A DNA stretch of 64,000 nt from positions 390,020-454,019 of the forward strand of contig CAVYEW010000014.1 in NCBI GenBank assembly GCA_963767645.1. Reading direction: 5' to 3'. The position numbers and the translations under genes were made by a program. The stretch comes from DATFDN01 sp963767645 (GTDB lineage: Bacteria; Pseudomonadota; Alphaproteobacteria; Acetobacterales; Acetobacteraceae). The notes under the pieces were generated by a model that did not search any database, was not told where the DNA came from, and saw only the letters and a list, made by a program, of their open reading frames with translations. Below are positions 25,582 to 33,747 of the stretch, one piece after another. Within the stretch, counting starts at the first letter, position 1; each line of letters starts with the position of its first letter.

Positions 25582-26109
25582 CTATGCGGCCGCCTGCTCC
25601 TCGTCCTTGCGGGCGAAGGCGCCGAACACCCGGGCAAGCTGCGCGGCCGAGGCCTGCAACGTGCCTGCGACCCGCGTCGCCGGCGTGGCGATCAGGCCGA
25701 CGAGCTGGGCGCGAAGCTGCTCCAGGCTCGGCAGCTCGGCGAGCGCCCGCACCCCGTCGGGATCGAGCACGCGCGCGCCGAGCGCGCCGCCCAGCACCAC
25801 CAGCCTATCATTGCCCCGGCTGTACTCGACCGTCGCCTTCGCGACCGCCACCGGATCCGCGGCCCAGGCCAGCGCGGTCGGCCCGCGCAGCAAGGGCTTG
25901 ATGCCGGTGAACTGGGTGCCGTCCAGCGCCCGCGTGGCCAGCCGGTTCTTGGCGACCTTGAAAGTCGCGCCCGCAGCTCGCATCCGGCGGCGCAGATCCG
26001 TTGCCTCGGCCACGGTCAATCCCTGATTGCGGGTGACCACGACCATGGACGTTTCGGCGAACACCTGAGCGAGCCCGGCGACGAAGTCCCGCTTCTGTGC
26101 GCGGTCCAA
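25582..26109 (-). CDS. rplJ: Ribosomal protein L10
   Basis: The 175-residue base of the ribosomal stalk, which binds 23S rRNA and L7/L12 dimers. MDRAQKRDFVAGLAQVFAET followed by VVVTRNQGLTVAEATDLRRRMR is the standard N-terminus. The start codon at 26109 is TTG: no in-frame ATG or GTG fits the family N-terminus, and GGAG lies seven bases upstream. The gene follows a 266-base gap after rplA that probably holds the L10 autoregulatory leader. The C-terminus (RVFGAFARKDEEQAAA) is normal. Confidence 0.95.
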   Translation of the reverse strand: MDRAQKRDFVAGLAQVFAETSMVVVTRNQGLTVAEATDLRRRMRAAGATFKVAKNRLATRALDGTQFTGIKPLLRGPTALAWAADPVAVAKATVEYSRGNDRLVVLGGALGARVLDPDGVRALAELPSLEQLRAQLVGLIATPATRVAGTLQASAAQLARVFGAFARKDEEQAAA

Positions 26110-26375
26110 TGCCGTCTCCGTGTCTCAGGCCGGATGCGTGTGGACCGCCCCCGGCCGGTTGCCCAAGGGCCGCACCATGCGGCCCGGTTCGCCTGTCTGA
26201 GAAAGTCGGAACCGCCAAGGGTCTCCCTGGCTCCCGCCTTGCGCGCGCGGGCCGAAGCCCCTTGGCCTCCGGGCGAGCCCGGTGGACGTGCGGTCTCGGA
26301 CAGGTTCGGGGCCGCGCCCGGCTAGGGCCGCGCCCCCTGCCCGCCCGCCCCGGGATCGGGACGGACGAATTCCCG
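26110..26375 (-). promoter_or_regulatory. rplJ leader region
   Basis: The 266-base gap between rplA and rplJ. In many bacteria the L10-L7/L12 complex represses its own translation by binding this leader. A perfect hairpin is visible (GGGCCGC at 26167-26173 and GCGGCCC at 26179-26185, five-base loop), and further GC-rich dyads lie around 26320-26335. The regulatory role is inferred from position and general knowledge of this operon. Confidence 0.5.
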
Positions 26376-27065
26376 TTACGTGAGGGTGCTCACGTCCACG
26401 CGCACGCCCGGTCCCATGGTCGAGCTGAGCGCGGCCTTCTGGAGGTAGGTGCCCTTGGCGCCCGCCGGCTTGGCCTTGATGATGGCGTCGGCCAGGGCGC
26501 GCGCGTTCTCCAGCAGCTGCGCGTCCTCGAAGCTCGCCTTGCCGATGCCGGCATGAATGATGCCCGCCTTCTCGGCGCGGAACTCGACTTGCCCGCCCTT
26601 CGCCGCCGCGACGGCGCCGCGCACATCCATCGTCACCGTCCCCAGACGGGGATTCGGCATCAGCCCGCGCGGGCCGAGAATTTTTCCCAGCCGGCCGACA
26701 ATGCCCATCATGTCGGGGGTGGCGATGCAGCGGTCGAAAGCGATCTCGCCCGCCTGCACCTTCTCGGCGAGGTCCTCGGCCCCCACCACGTCGGCGCCGG
26801 CGGCCTGCGCCTCCTCGGCCTTGGGACCGCGCGCGAACACGCCGACCCGCACCGTCTTGCCGGTGCCGTTCGGCAGGCTGATCAGCCCGCGCACCATCTG
26901 GTCGGCATGGCGCGGATCGATGCCGAGATTCATCGACATCTCGATCGTCTCGTCGAACTTCGCGCGCGCGTTCTGCTTCACCAGCCCGATCGCGTCGTCC
27001 AGCTTGTAGGACTTGGCGTGATCAACGGCGGCCGCGGCGGCCTTCAGCCGTTTGCCCTGCTTCAT
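26376..27065 (-). CDS. rplA: Ribosomal protein L1
   Basis: The 229-residue L1 protein, which forms the mobile stalk at the E-site and can repress its own operon. Diagnostic stretches include FDETIEMSMNLGIDPRHADQMVRG and KILGPRGLMPNPRLGTVT. Length and both ends are normal. It begins three bases after rplK ends. Confidence 0.97.
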   Translation of the reverse strand: MKQGKRLKAAAAAVDHAKSYKLDDAIGLVKQNARAKFDETIEMSMNLGIDPRHADQMVRGLISLPNGTGKTVRVGVFARGPKAEEAQAAGADVVGAEDLAEKVQAGEIAFDRCIATPDMMGIVGRLGKILGPRGLMPNPRLGTVTMDVRGAVAAAKGGQVEFRAEKAGIIHAGIGKASFEDAQLLENARALADAIIKAKPAGAKGTYLQKAALSSTMGPGVRVDVSTLT

Positions 27066-27068
27066 GGC

Positions 27069-27503
27069 TCAGCCCTCCACCACGGTCATGCCCATGGAAC
27101 GGGCGGAGCCGGCCAGCATCCGCACCGCCGCCTCGACATCGGTGGCGTTCATGTCCTTCATCTTCTGCGCCGCGATCTCGCGGAGCTGGCCCATGGTCAC
27201 GCTGCCGACCGAGCCACCCTTGCCGGGCGCGGTGGCGCCCTTGTCCAGGCCCGCCGCCTTCTTCAGGAAATAGGTGTTGGGCGGGGTCTTGGTGATGTAG
27301 GTGTAGGTGCGGTCGGCATAGGCGGTGATGACCACCGGCACCGGCATCCCCGGCTCCATGGTCTGGGTGGCCGCATTGAAGTCCTTGACGAACTGCATGA
27401 TGTTCAGGCCGCGCTGGCCGAGCGCGGGACCGACCGGCGGCGAGGGGGTCGCCTTGCCGGCGGGAATCTGCAGCTTGATGTAGCCGACGATCTTCTTTGC
27501 CAT
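27069..27503 (-). CDS. rplK: Ribosomal protein L11
   Basis: The 144-residue L11 protein, part of the GTPase-associated centre. It starts MAKKIVGYIKLQIPAGKATP at 27503; the frame is open upstream, but that sequence is not L11. PSPPVGPALGQRGLNIMQF and the C-terminal AGSARSMGMTVVEG are as expected. nusG and secE, which often lie directly upstream, are not here. Instead, 235 bases of spacer are followed by an AT-richer PIN module on the same strand. The promoter for the ribosomal operon must be within 27504-27738. Confidence 0.97.
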   Translation of the reverse strand: MAKKIVGYIKLQIPAGKATPSPPVGPALGQRGLNIMQFVKDFNAATQTMEPGMPVPVVITAYADRTYTYITKTPPNTYFLKKAAGLDKGATAPGKGGSVGSVTMGQLREIAAQKMKDMNATDVEAAVRMLAGSARSMGMTVVEG

Positions 27504-27738
27504 ATCCCTGGTCCGCCCGATGCCAAGGATCGCGGTGCCGACGGCGCGCGCCGCCACGGACCCCGATGGCCCCCAGGCGAGCGAAGCCTCCCGCGTTCCG
27601 GTGTGAGGCGCGGCATTTAGGCCATGTAGCCGGCCGAGTCCACCCCTCCTAATCCGAGGTCGTGCCTCCGTTCGCCCGTCCACAGGGGGTGGCATCAGCC
27701 TCTATAGGCTATGAACTGTTCGTCACGGTAAAGGCCGG

Positions 27739-28200
27739 TTAGCGCAAGTGAGAAAAGTTCAAAGTGTCATAGCCCAGCATCTCAGCCTGGATTGCAAGCT
27801 TGCCGTCAGCCGTCAACAAGGTGAAGCGAAATCCATCCTGAGCCAGGGTGCATAGATGGAGTATAACCGCGTCAGTCAAACCAAATCGTTGGAACTCCTC
27901 ACGATGCACACCATGCAAGCTGGGCACGGATATTTCAGATGCGGTCTCAACAAGCTCCTTAAGCTTCGCTTGGATTTTCAACCTGGCAGGATTTTTGATC
28001 TGCCTGGAGAGGTTGGACAATTCTGCCAGAACATGCGGGAGTAGAACAATATCAGAGAACAATGAGATGGCTTGCCCCAAAATGTCGAAATCATTCTCGT
28101 TGTAATTAGAAAGATTCTTGTGAATACTGATATATCTCCTATCGGCTGATCCAGCTATCAGCAGAAGCAATAGATTAGCATCAATGACCACCGGCCCCAC
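27739..28200 (-). CDS. PIN-domain protein, possible RNase toxin
   Basis: A 153-residue protein with the layout of a PIN-domain metal-dependent ribonuclease: Asp7 (VVIDANLLLL), Glu60 (HVLAELSNL), Asp110 (GLTDAVIL) and Asp132 (LLTADGKLAIQAEMLGY). It starts with GTG at 28200, overlapping the stop of the upstream 98-residue gene by one base (TAGTG), so the two are translationally coupled. It is longer than typical VapC toxins (about 130 residues). The region is clearly AT-richer than its surroundings, suggesting horizontal gain. A toxin-like role is inference; the acidic residues are seen directly. Confidence 0.75.
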   Translation of the reverse strand: MGPVVIDANLLLLLIAGSADRRYISIHKNLSNYNENDFDILGQAISLFSDIVLLPHVLAELSNLSRQIKNPARLKIQAKLKELVETASEISVPSLHGVHREEFQRFGLTDAVILHLCTLAQDGFRFTLLTADGKLAIQAEMLGYDTLNFSHLR

Positions 28201-28496
28201 TATTCGATCGCTTCAAACTTCGGACAATTTTTCATCGACAATACGCGACCCTCGTCAGATATTGCAATGACTTTGTATGATCGCCTTAGAGACGACACAG
28301 CACCTAAACTTCCCAGGACTTCTTGCGCTCTCGTGCGCGGGGTGTTCCATGGACGTGAGAAGCCGGGGGTGATGTTCCAACGCCCCGTCCCTGGATCGTA
28401 CTCGGTTTCTTCAAGCCCCAGGTTAGTGACCTGCTCGTCCGCAAGAACCTCGTTTATATAATCCTTGGCTACCTTGATTGCCTCCTTGACGTCCAT
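28200..28496 (-). CDS. Small hypothetical protein coupled to the PIN gene
   Basis: A 98-residue protein with no recognised family. It begins MDVKEAIKVAKDYINEVLAD after a good GGAGG site and has an alpha-helical start followed by a predicted beta-rich part (WNITPGFSRPW, RRSYKVIAISDEGRVLSMKN) that loosely resembles a small PepSY- or cystatin-like fold. There is no DNA-binding motif of the kind expected in a VapB antitoxin. Position and coupling suggest it is the partner, possibly the antitoxin, of the PIN protein. GC content is low, like its partner. Confidence 0.65.
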   Translation of the reverse strand: MDVKEAIKVAKDYINEVLADEQVTNLGLEETEYDPGTGRWNITPGFSRPWNTPRTRAQEVLGSLGAVSSLRRSYKVIAISDEGRVLSMKNCPKFEAIE

Positions 28497-28611
28497 GATT
28501 TGTCCTCCGAACCTTGAAACAAGGCGTCCCGCGTTTCAGGCTAGGTCCGCGCCTTTCTCTCCGGGTTACGGCGTGCTGGCACCTGGATCCCTGCTTTCGC
28601 GGGGGTGGCCG

Positions 28612-28833
28612 TCAACTCTGTTCGGCAGAGCCGGGCACTGCTTGAGCGGCGGCCTGAAAGCCCATCTTGGAATGGGTGCCGTCGCAGAACGGCTTTTTCG
28701 TCGAGGCGCCGCAGCGGCAGAGCCAGACCTTGTCCTTGGTGGGCAACACGGTCCCGTTCGTGTCGCGCAGCTCGATCGCGCCAGTGACCGTGTACGGCCC
28801 GTTCGGCGTCGCCTGGATCGTCACGTCGGCCAT
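28612..28833 (-). CDS. CDGSH iron-sulfur domain protein
   Basis: A 73-residue protein with one CDGSH motif (LCRCGASTKKPFCDGTH): Cys39, Cys41, Cys50 and His54 should bind a 2Fe-2S cluster in the typical three-Cys-one-His manner. Such proteins are implicated in electron transfer or iron/redox sensing. The ATG at 28833 follows GGGAGG at good distance and is preferred to an upstream TTG. It lies divergent to trxB, with 120 bases between them; a shared redox role is plausible but inferred. Confidence 0.88.
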   Translation of the reverse strand: MADVTIQATPNGPYTVTGAIELRDTNGTVLPTKDKVWLCRCGASTKKPFCDGTHSKMGFQAAAQAVPGSAEQS

Positions 28834-28953
28834 CAACAATCCTCCCCTGCTATGCGAGCACGCGCCGTAGTGCGAGATACTGCGGTCCGTAGGGCGCTTG
28901 CCCGAGCTTCAACCGGAGCCGATATAACGACGCCAGCGATCGCACGGATAGGG

Positions 28954-29931
28954 ATGATGCCCAAGACCCATCACAGCCGCGTGCTCATCATCGGCGCCGG
29001 TCCGGCCGGATACACCGCCGCCATCTATGCCGCGCGGGCGAGCCTCGCCCCCATGCTGGTCGCCGGCCTGCAGCCGGGCGGGCAGCTGATGATCACCACC
29101 GACGTCGAGAACTATCCCGGCTTCGCCGAGACGGTGCAGGGGCCGTGGCTGATGGAGCAGATGCAGGCGCAGGCCGCCCATGTCGGCACCGAGGTAGTCT
29201 ATGACCTGATCGTGGACGCCGATTTGCGCAGCCGCCCGTTCTGCTGCCGCGGCGATTCGGGCGACCTCTACACCGCCGATGCGGTCATCCTGGCCACCGG
29301 CGCGCAAGCCCGCTGGCTCGGGCTGCCCTCCGAGCAGCGGCTGCAGGGCAAGGGCGTCTCAGCCTGCGCCACCTGCGACGGCTTCTTCTTCCGCGGCAAG
29401 CGGGTCGTGGTGGTAGGCGGCGGCAACACGGCGGTCGAGGAGGCGCTCTATCTCACCCACCACGCCACGAACGTCACCCTGGTCCACCGCCGGGATGCCC
29501 TGCGGGCCGAGAAGATCCTGCAGACGCGCCTGTTCGCGCATCCGAAGATCGCCGTGGTCTGGGACAGCGTGGTGGAGGAGGTGCTGGGCGCCGGCCGACC
29601 GGAGACGGTCACAGGCGTCAGGCTGCGTAACGTCAGGACCGACGCGGTCTCCGATCTCGCCGCCGATGGCCTGTTCGTGGCGATCGGCCATATCCCGAAT
29701 ACCGCCATCTTCGCCGGCCAGGTCGCGAGCGACGCCGAGGGCTACATCCTGACCGAGCCCGGCAGCACCCGAACCTCCATTCCCGGCGTGTTCGCCGCGG
29801 GCGACGTGCAGGACAAGGTGTTCCGCCAGGCGGTGACGGCGGCCGGGACCGGCTGCATGGCGGCGCTGGAAGCCGAGCGATGGCTCGCCGGCCTTCCCGA
29901 TGCGGTCGAGCCGGTGCTGGCGGTCGCCTGA
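28954..29931 (+). CDS. trxB: Thioredoxin reductase (NADPH)
   Basis: A 325-residue flavoprotein that transfers electrons from NADPH to thioredoxin. The FAD site VLIIGAGPAGYTAAIYAARA, the redox motif CATC with Cys138 and Cys141 (SACATCDGFFF), the NADPH fold VVVVGGGNTAVEEAL and the C-terminal GVFAAGDVQDKVFRQAVTAAGTGC are all present. Two adjacent ATG codons occur (28954 and 28957); either could be the start. The frame is open further upstream, but that sequence has no similarity to the family. A LysR regulator follows on the same strand. Confidence 0.95.
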   Translation: MMPKTHHSRVLIIGAGPAGYTAAIYAARASLAPMLVAGLQPGGQLMITTDVENYPGFAETVQGPWLMEQMQAQAAHVGTEVVYDLIVDADLRSRPFCCRGDSGDLYTADAVILATGAQARWLGLPSEQRLQGKGVSACATCDGFFFRGKRVVVVGGGNTAVEEALYLTHHATNVTLVHRRDALRAEKILQTRLFAHPKIAVVWDSVVEEVLGAGRPETVTGVRLRNVRTDAVSDLAADGLFVAIGHIPNTAIFAGQVASDAEGYILTEPGSTRTSIPGVFAAGDVQDKVFRQAVTAAGTGCMAALEAERWLAGLPDAVEPVLAVA

Positions 29932-30003
29932 GCCGCCCCTCTCGCCAAAGCGGCCCCGCCGGCTCATATGATCCATGCGTGCAGCGCATGGACGGGGGCG
30001 GCT

Positions 30004-30891
30004 GTGATCGACTGGGACAAGCTGCGGGTGTTTCACGCGGTGGCCGAGGCGGGCAGCTTCACCCATGCGGGGGACACGCTGAACCTGAGCCAGTCGGCGG
30101 TCTCGCGCCAGATCTCGGCGCTTGAGGAGGCGCTGCAGGTCCCGCTGTTCCATCGCCATGCGCGGGGCCTGATCCTCACTGAGCAGGGCGAGAAGCTCAA
30201 CCACACGGTGCGCGAGGTGTTCGCCAAGCTGGCCATGACCGAGGCGCTGCTGACCGAGAGCAAGGACAAGCCGGCGGGACGGCTCAAGCTCACCACCACG
30301 GCCGGGTTCGGCGCGATGTGGCTGGCGCCCCGGCTCGGCCAGTTCCTCGAGATGTACCCGGACGTCTCGGTCTCGCTGCTGCTCGACGACATGGACCTCG
30401 ATCTGGCGATGCGCGAGGCGGATGTGGCGATCCGCATGCACCCGCCGCGCCAGCCCGACCTGATCCAGCGGCACCTGATGGAGATCCACTGGCACGTCTG
30501 CGCCGCGCCCGATTACCTGAAGGACCATGGCGTCCCGCAGCGTGCGGAGGATCTGGACGCGCACCGGCTGATCCTGTTCGGCGACTATCACCCGCCCGTC
30601 CCGGACATCAACTGGCTGGCGGAGATCGGTCGCCGTCCGGGAAGCCCCCGCCGGGCGATGCTGGAGGTGAACAGCACCCACGCCATGCTGCTCGGCATCC
30701 GCGCCGGCATCGGCATCGGCGCGCTGCCGGATTTCGTGCTGGCGGAGAACACCGATCTGGTGCAGGTCCTGCCCGAACTGAAGGCGCCGAAGGTAGAGGT
30801 GTTCTTCGTCTATCCCGAGGAGCTGAAGCACTCCAAGCGGGTCGCGGTGTTCCGCGACTTCCTGCTGGCGCGGCTGGCGGAGCTGCACTGA
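30004..30891 (+). CDS. LysR-family transcriptional regulator
   Basis: A 295-residue regulator with an N-terminal winged helix-turn-helix (LRVFHAVAEAGSFTHAGDTLNLSQSAVSRQISALE) and a C-terminal LysR ligand-binding domain. I start at GTG 30004 (VIDWDKLRVFHAV), which places the helix-turn-helix at the usual distance from the N-terminus; a longer ATG start at 29968 adds unlikely residues. It follows trxB by about 70 bases on the same strand. Its target could be trxB or genes elsewhere; the ligand is unknown. Confidence 0.9.
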   Translation: MIDWDKLRVFHAVAEAGSFTHAGDTLNLSQSAVSRQISALEEALQVPLFHRHARGLILTEQGEKLNHTVREVFAKLAMTEALLTESKDKPAGRLKLTTTAGFGAMWLAPRLGQFLEMYPDVSVSLLLDDMDLDLAMREADVAIRMHPPRQPDLIQRHLMEIHWHVCAAPDYLKDHGVPQRAEDLDAHRLILFGDYHPPVPDINWLAEIGRRPGSPRRAMLEVNSTHAMLLGIRAGIGIGALPDFVLAENTDLVQVLPELKAPKVEVFFVYPEELKHSKRVAVFRDFLLARLAELH

Positions 30892-30990
30892 AGCGCCGAG
30901 GGCGGCGGCAGGCGCCGCCACACCATCGGGCTTATCCCGAGCAGCCACATCTCCCGTCCGGAGTGGACGGGGGTTGGGTCCTCTCCTTCT

Positions 30991-31635
30991 TCAGGGGGCG
31001 TCGCCCGACGATTGCGTGCTGGACCACTGAGCCGGGGCTTCGCAGACGAAGTTTGCAGCATCCTCGATGCTGCCGCTTCCGCTGTAGCGTGCCTGCATCG
31101 GATAGGCACAGAGCGGCCGCATCCGCCCCGGCCAGGGCGTGCCGGCGGGTGCGGTTGCGCTGATACTGTCTGGCGCGATTCCCTTCTCGACCCAGTTCAC
31201 CAGCGTGGTGAACGGCGAGAAGGAGCTGAAGACATAAGCCGCCAGTTGGTCCACCGGGACCGGAACCGGCGGCGTGATAAAGACCAGGGGCAGCGATCCT
31301 CAGCCCAATGTCAGGTTCAGGGCATTGTTGACGAGCGGCTGGCCGGGCTGCGCCGGGGTTCCGAGACTCCAGAGGCGAAGCGAGGTTGGCCCGGTGATGC
31401 CGGCCCCACCCCTGTCCCCTCCCGCAAGGGGAGGGGGACGTGGTAGGCGACTCCCCCTCCCCTTGCGGGAGGGGGCCGGGGGGAGGGATACGCCGGCGGT
31501 GCAGTTTCCCGCCGCCCGCGCCGGCATCGAGCCCAGCCTCGAGCTGGCCAGAACGATCGGCAGCACAAGAGCGCTGCCGCGCCCGGCCGCTCTGATAGGC
31601 GGCCAAGGCAGGTGGGTCGTCCTGTCGTCTTGCAT
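30991..31635 (-). pseudogene. Tannase/feruloyl esterase remnant, internally deleted
   Basis: The reading frame starts at an ATG (31635) with a GGGAGG site 5 bases upstream, has a signal-peptide-like N-terminus (LVLPIVLASSRL to MPARAAGNC), then runs into a family A repeat and a short piece ending NALNLTLG before a TGA. In the same frame after the stop lies VFITPPVPVPVDQLAAYVFS, LVNWVEKGIAP, RPLCAYPMQARYSGSG and DAANFVCEAP, which resemble the C-terminus of tannase/feruloyl esterase proteins (normally over 500 residues). So the start and end of a tannase remain, with the catalytic middle lost and a repeat in its place. It lies downstream of an alpha/beta hydrolase in the same orientation. The family is recalled from the C-terminal motif. 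Confidence 0.65.
31404..31489. repeat. Dispersed GC-rich inverted repeat, family A copy 3
   Basis: Same two-hairpin core as copy 1, in opposite orientation; even the connecting sequence ACGTGGTAGGCGACTCCC is the exact reverse complement of that in copy 1. It lies inside the tannase remnant. Confidence 0.8.
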
Positions 31636-31703
31636 GTCATCCTCCCTCGTTTCTGGTCGCCGTCCGAGTTGCTGGCGGCATGCAACACGGTCATCCCTGT
31701 CCG

Positions 31704-33747
31704 TCAGCGTCGCACGCTGCTGGCCTGCGCCGCCTCGATGTAGCGGCTTGCGTCCTCGTCCAGCAGCAGGCCTTGGTCGCGCAGCGCGGTCGTCGCCCTG
31801 GTCACGGCCGCGACATAGCTCGCGTGGTCGGGATAGCGCTCCTCCAGCGACGGACGGGGATCGCCGCGCGCAAGGCGCTCGGCTCTGGTCGCAGCAAACG
31901 GAAGATACATGCCGGCGTGGTCGCACCCCTCCTCGGGCGGGTTCCGGCGCAGGTTCCAGCCCGTATAGGTCGCGGTCGGGGCGGCGATGTCGGGCAGGCG
32001 AATGCCGGCCACGGTGTTGCCGTCGGCATCGGCCTTCGGCACCACCACAGGATAGGGCGAGCCGAGCAGGGTGGGCGGCCATGTCGTGGTGATGCCACGC
32101 GCCGCATCGGGACCAAAATCCAACAGGTCGCCGGTGTGCATCCGGGCGTTGTAGATCACGCCCGGGATGCGGGGGAATCCGGTATCCTGCTGCGCCGGGC
32201 TGGTAAGCGTCCCGTCGGCGTGGCGCGGCAGGCGGCTGGGCGGCGGTTCCGCGCCCGATGTGACCCATCTGTCGAGAGCGACCAGCAAGGCACGCATCAC
32301 GGCATTGGCGACGAGCGGGTTGCGGTCCTGCTGGCAGATGCCGGGACCGGAGGAAGGAATGCCGTCGCCGTGAGGCAGGCTGGCGAGCAGGTATTGGCGC
32401 AGCCCCGGCATCTCGGGCAGGTCGTTGCCCTCGGTGTCAGTGTGCAGGACCGCGCCGTCCTTGGACCAGGTACTCGTTGTCGGAGTTCACCTCGATGATC
32501 TTCGGGCACGTATCCGTGGCAGCGCAGCGCCGCATCAGCCCGTCGGTCCGGCCGGTCACGGTGTCGGTCGTGATCTGGTAGGCGAACGGGAACCCGAACT
32601 CGGGATACCAGCGCGCGATGTGCTCGCGATGCGTGCGGAAGGGCTGGGCGAACCGGTAGTTCAGATAAGGGCCGCTGCCGCCACCCACCCAGTTCAGCAC
32701 GCCGTCGAACACCTTCCGGCGGGAGCCCGGCTCGGTCTGGCCGGTGCCATCATCGTCCTCGTTGAAGCCGAGGCCGACGAACTCCCGCATGAATTGGCAG
32801 GGCTGCGACACGCAATTCGTGTACGCCCCGTGCAACTGCCCCGCGAGCGGGTTCGGATGGCCCTGATCGTCGGCGGCGCGGTAGCGGAGGAACGAGGCAA
32901 AGTCGCGCACCGAGGCATAGCCCAGCCCCGCCACTTTCGGGTCCTTGGCGGGATAGATCAGCTCATAGAGCCTGCCGGCGGTGAACTTGGTGCCTTCCGG
33001 CAACAGGCTGATCGCGCGGCCGGCGGGATCGTAGCGCCACTGGCCGGCCGGGACCGGGATCGGCTTGTCCATCTCCTGCGCCCGCACGGTAAGCTGCGCC
33101 TTGCTCGTGTCGAGGCTGGCGGCGGGATAGCTCAGCACGCCCTTGTCGACGTTGGGGCTGTCGATGACGAACTCTTCCAGGCTGGGACCCACGATCTCCG
33201 AGCCGTCCGGGTTCCGCGCCACCGGCGCGTCGAGCAGGAACGGGCCGCCGCGAGCAAGGGGATTGAGGCTGGAGACCGGGTCCCATCCGCTGAAGGCGAG
33301 CGTATAGCCCTCGCGCATCATGAAGCCGTTGCCGGCATCGGCTGCGCTGGTCGGGTCGCTGGTATTGGCCTTGGCGTCGTTCAGCAGGCCGAAGCTCAGG
33401 ATGCCGCCCCGATTATTTATTTCCATTAGCAGCCGGTGATTCCCGCGACCGGGATCGACCGGACGGATGATCATGATGTTGGCCGAGTATTCCACCCTCC
33501 CGCGCGCGTTCCTCGGCGCCAGCGCGATGTCGGTGATGCCGGCGTCGAGCGGGTCGGCGGGATCGACCTCGCCCTCGATCCGGCCGGTCAGCTTCTCATA
33601 GCGGCCGACGCTGCCGAACGATGTCCCGCCAAAGGCGGGAGACTGGCGTCCGGTGATCTCAATTCGGGTGATCCGGGCCGCAGCCGGTGCGGCTGTCCAG
33701 GCAAAGCAGACAAAAGCGCCGAGCCACGCGCCAGCGCTTCGCCTCAC
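31704..33747 (-). CDS. Alpha/beta hydrolase domain protein, secreted (apparent one-base frameshift)
   Basis: With one frame correction this is a protein of about 680 residues of the 'alpha/beta hydrolase domain' family (LLMEINNRGGILSFGLLND, GYTLAFSGWDPV, FDGVLNWVGGGSGPYLNYRFAQP, CPKIIEVNSDNEYL, then MPGLRQYLLASLPHGDG). The start is GTG at 33747, overlapping the stop of the upstream dehydrogenase as GTGA; it begins a signal peptide ending TAAPAAA. The frame breaks at about 32463: after NSDNEYLV it is restored by removing one base of GG at 32463-32464 to give KDGAVLHTDTEGNDLPE. Substrate unknown; context suggests ester or aromatic-compound breakdown. Sequencing error and genuine decay are both possible; the neighbouring tannase is certainly decayed. 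Confidence 0.7.

Noticed and set aside
27504..27738. nusG or secE remnant upstream of rplK
   Set aside because: No matching sequence was found in any frame in this gap.
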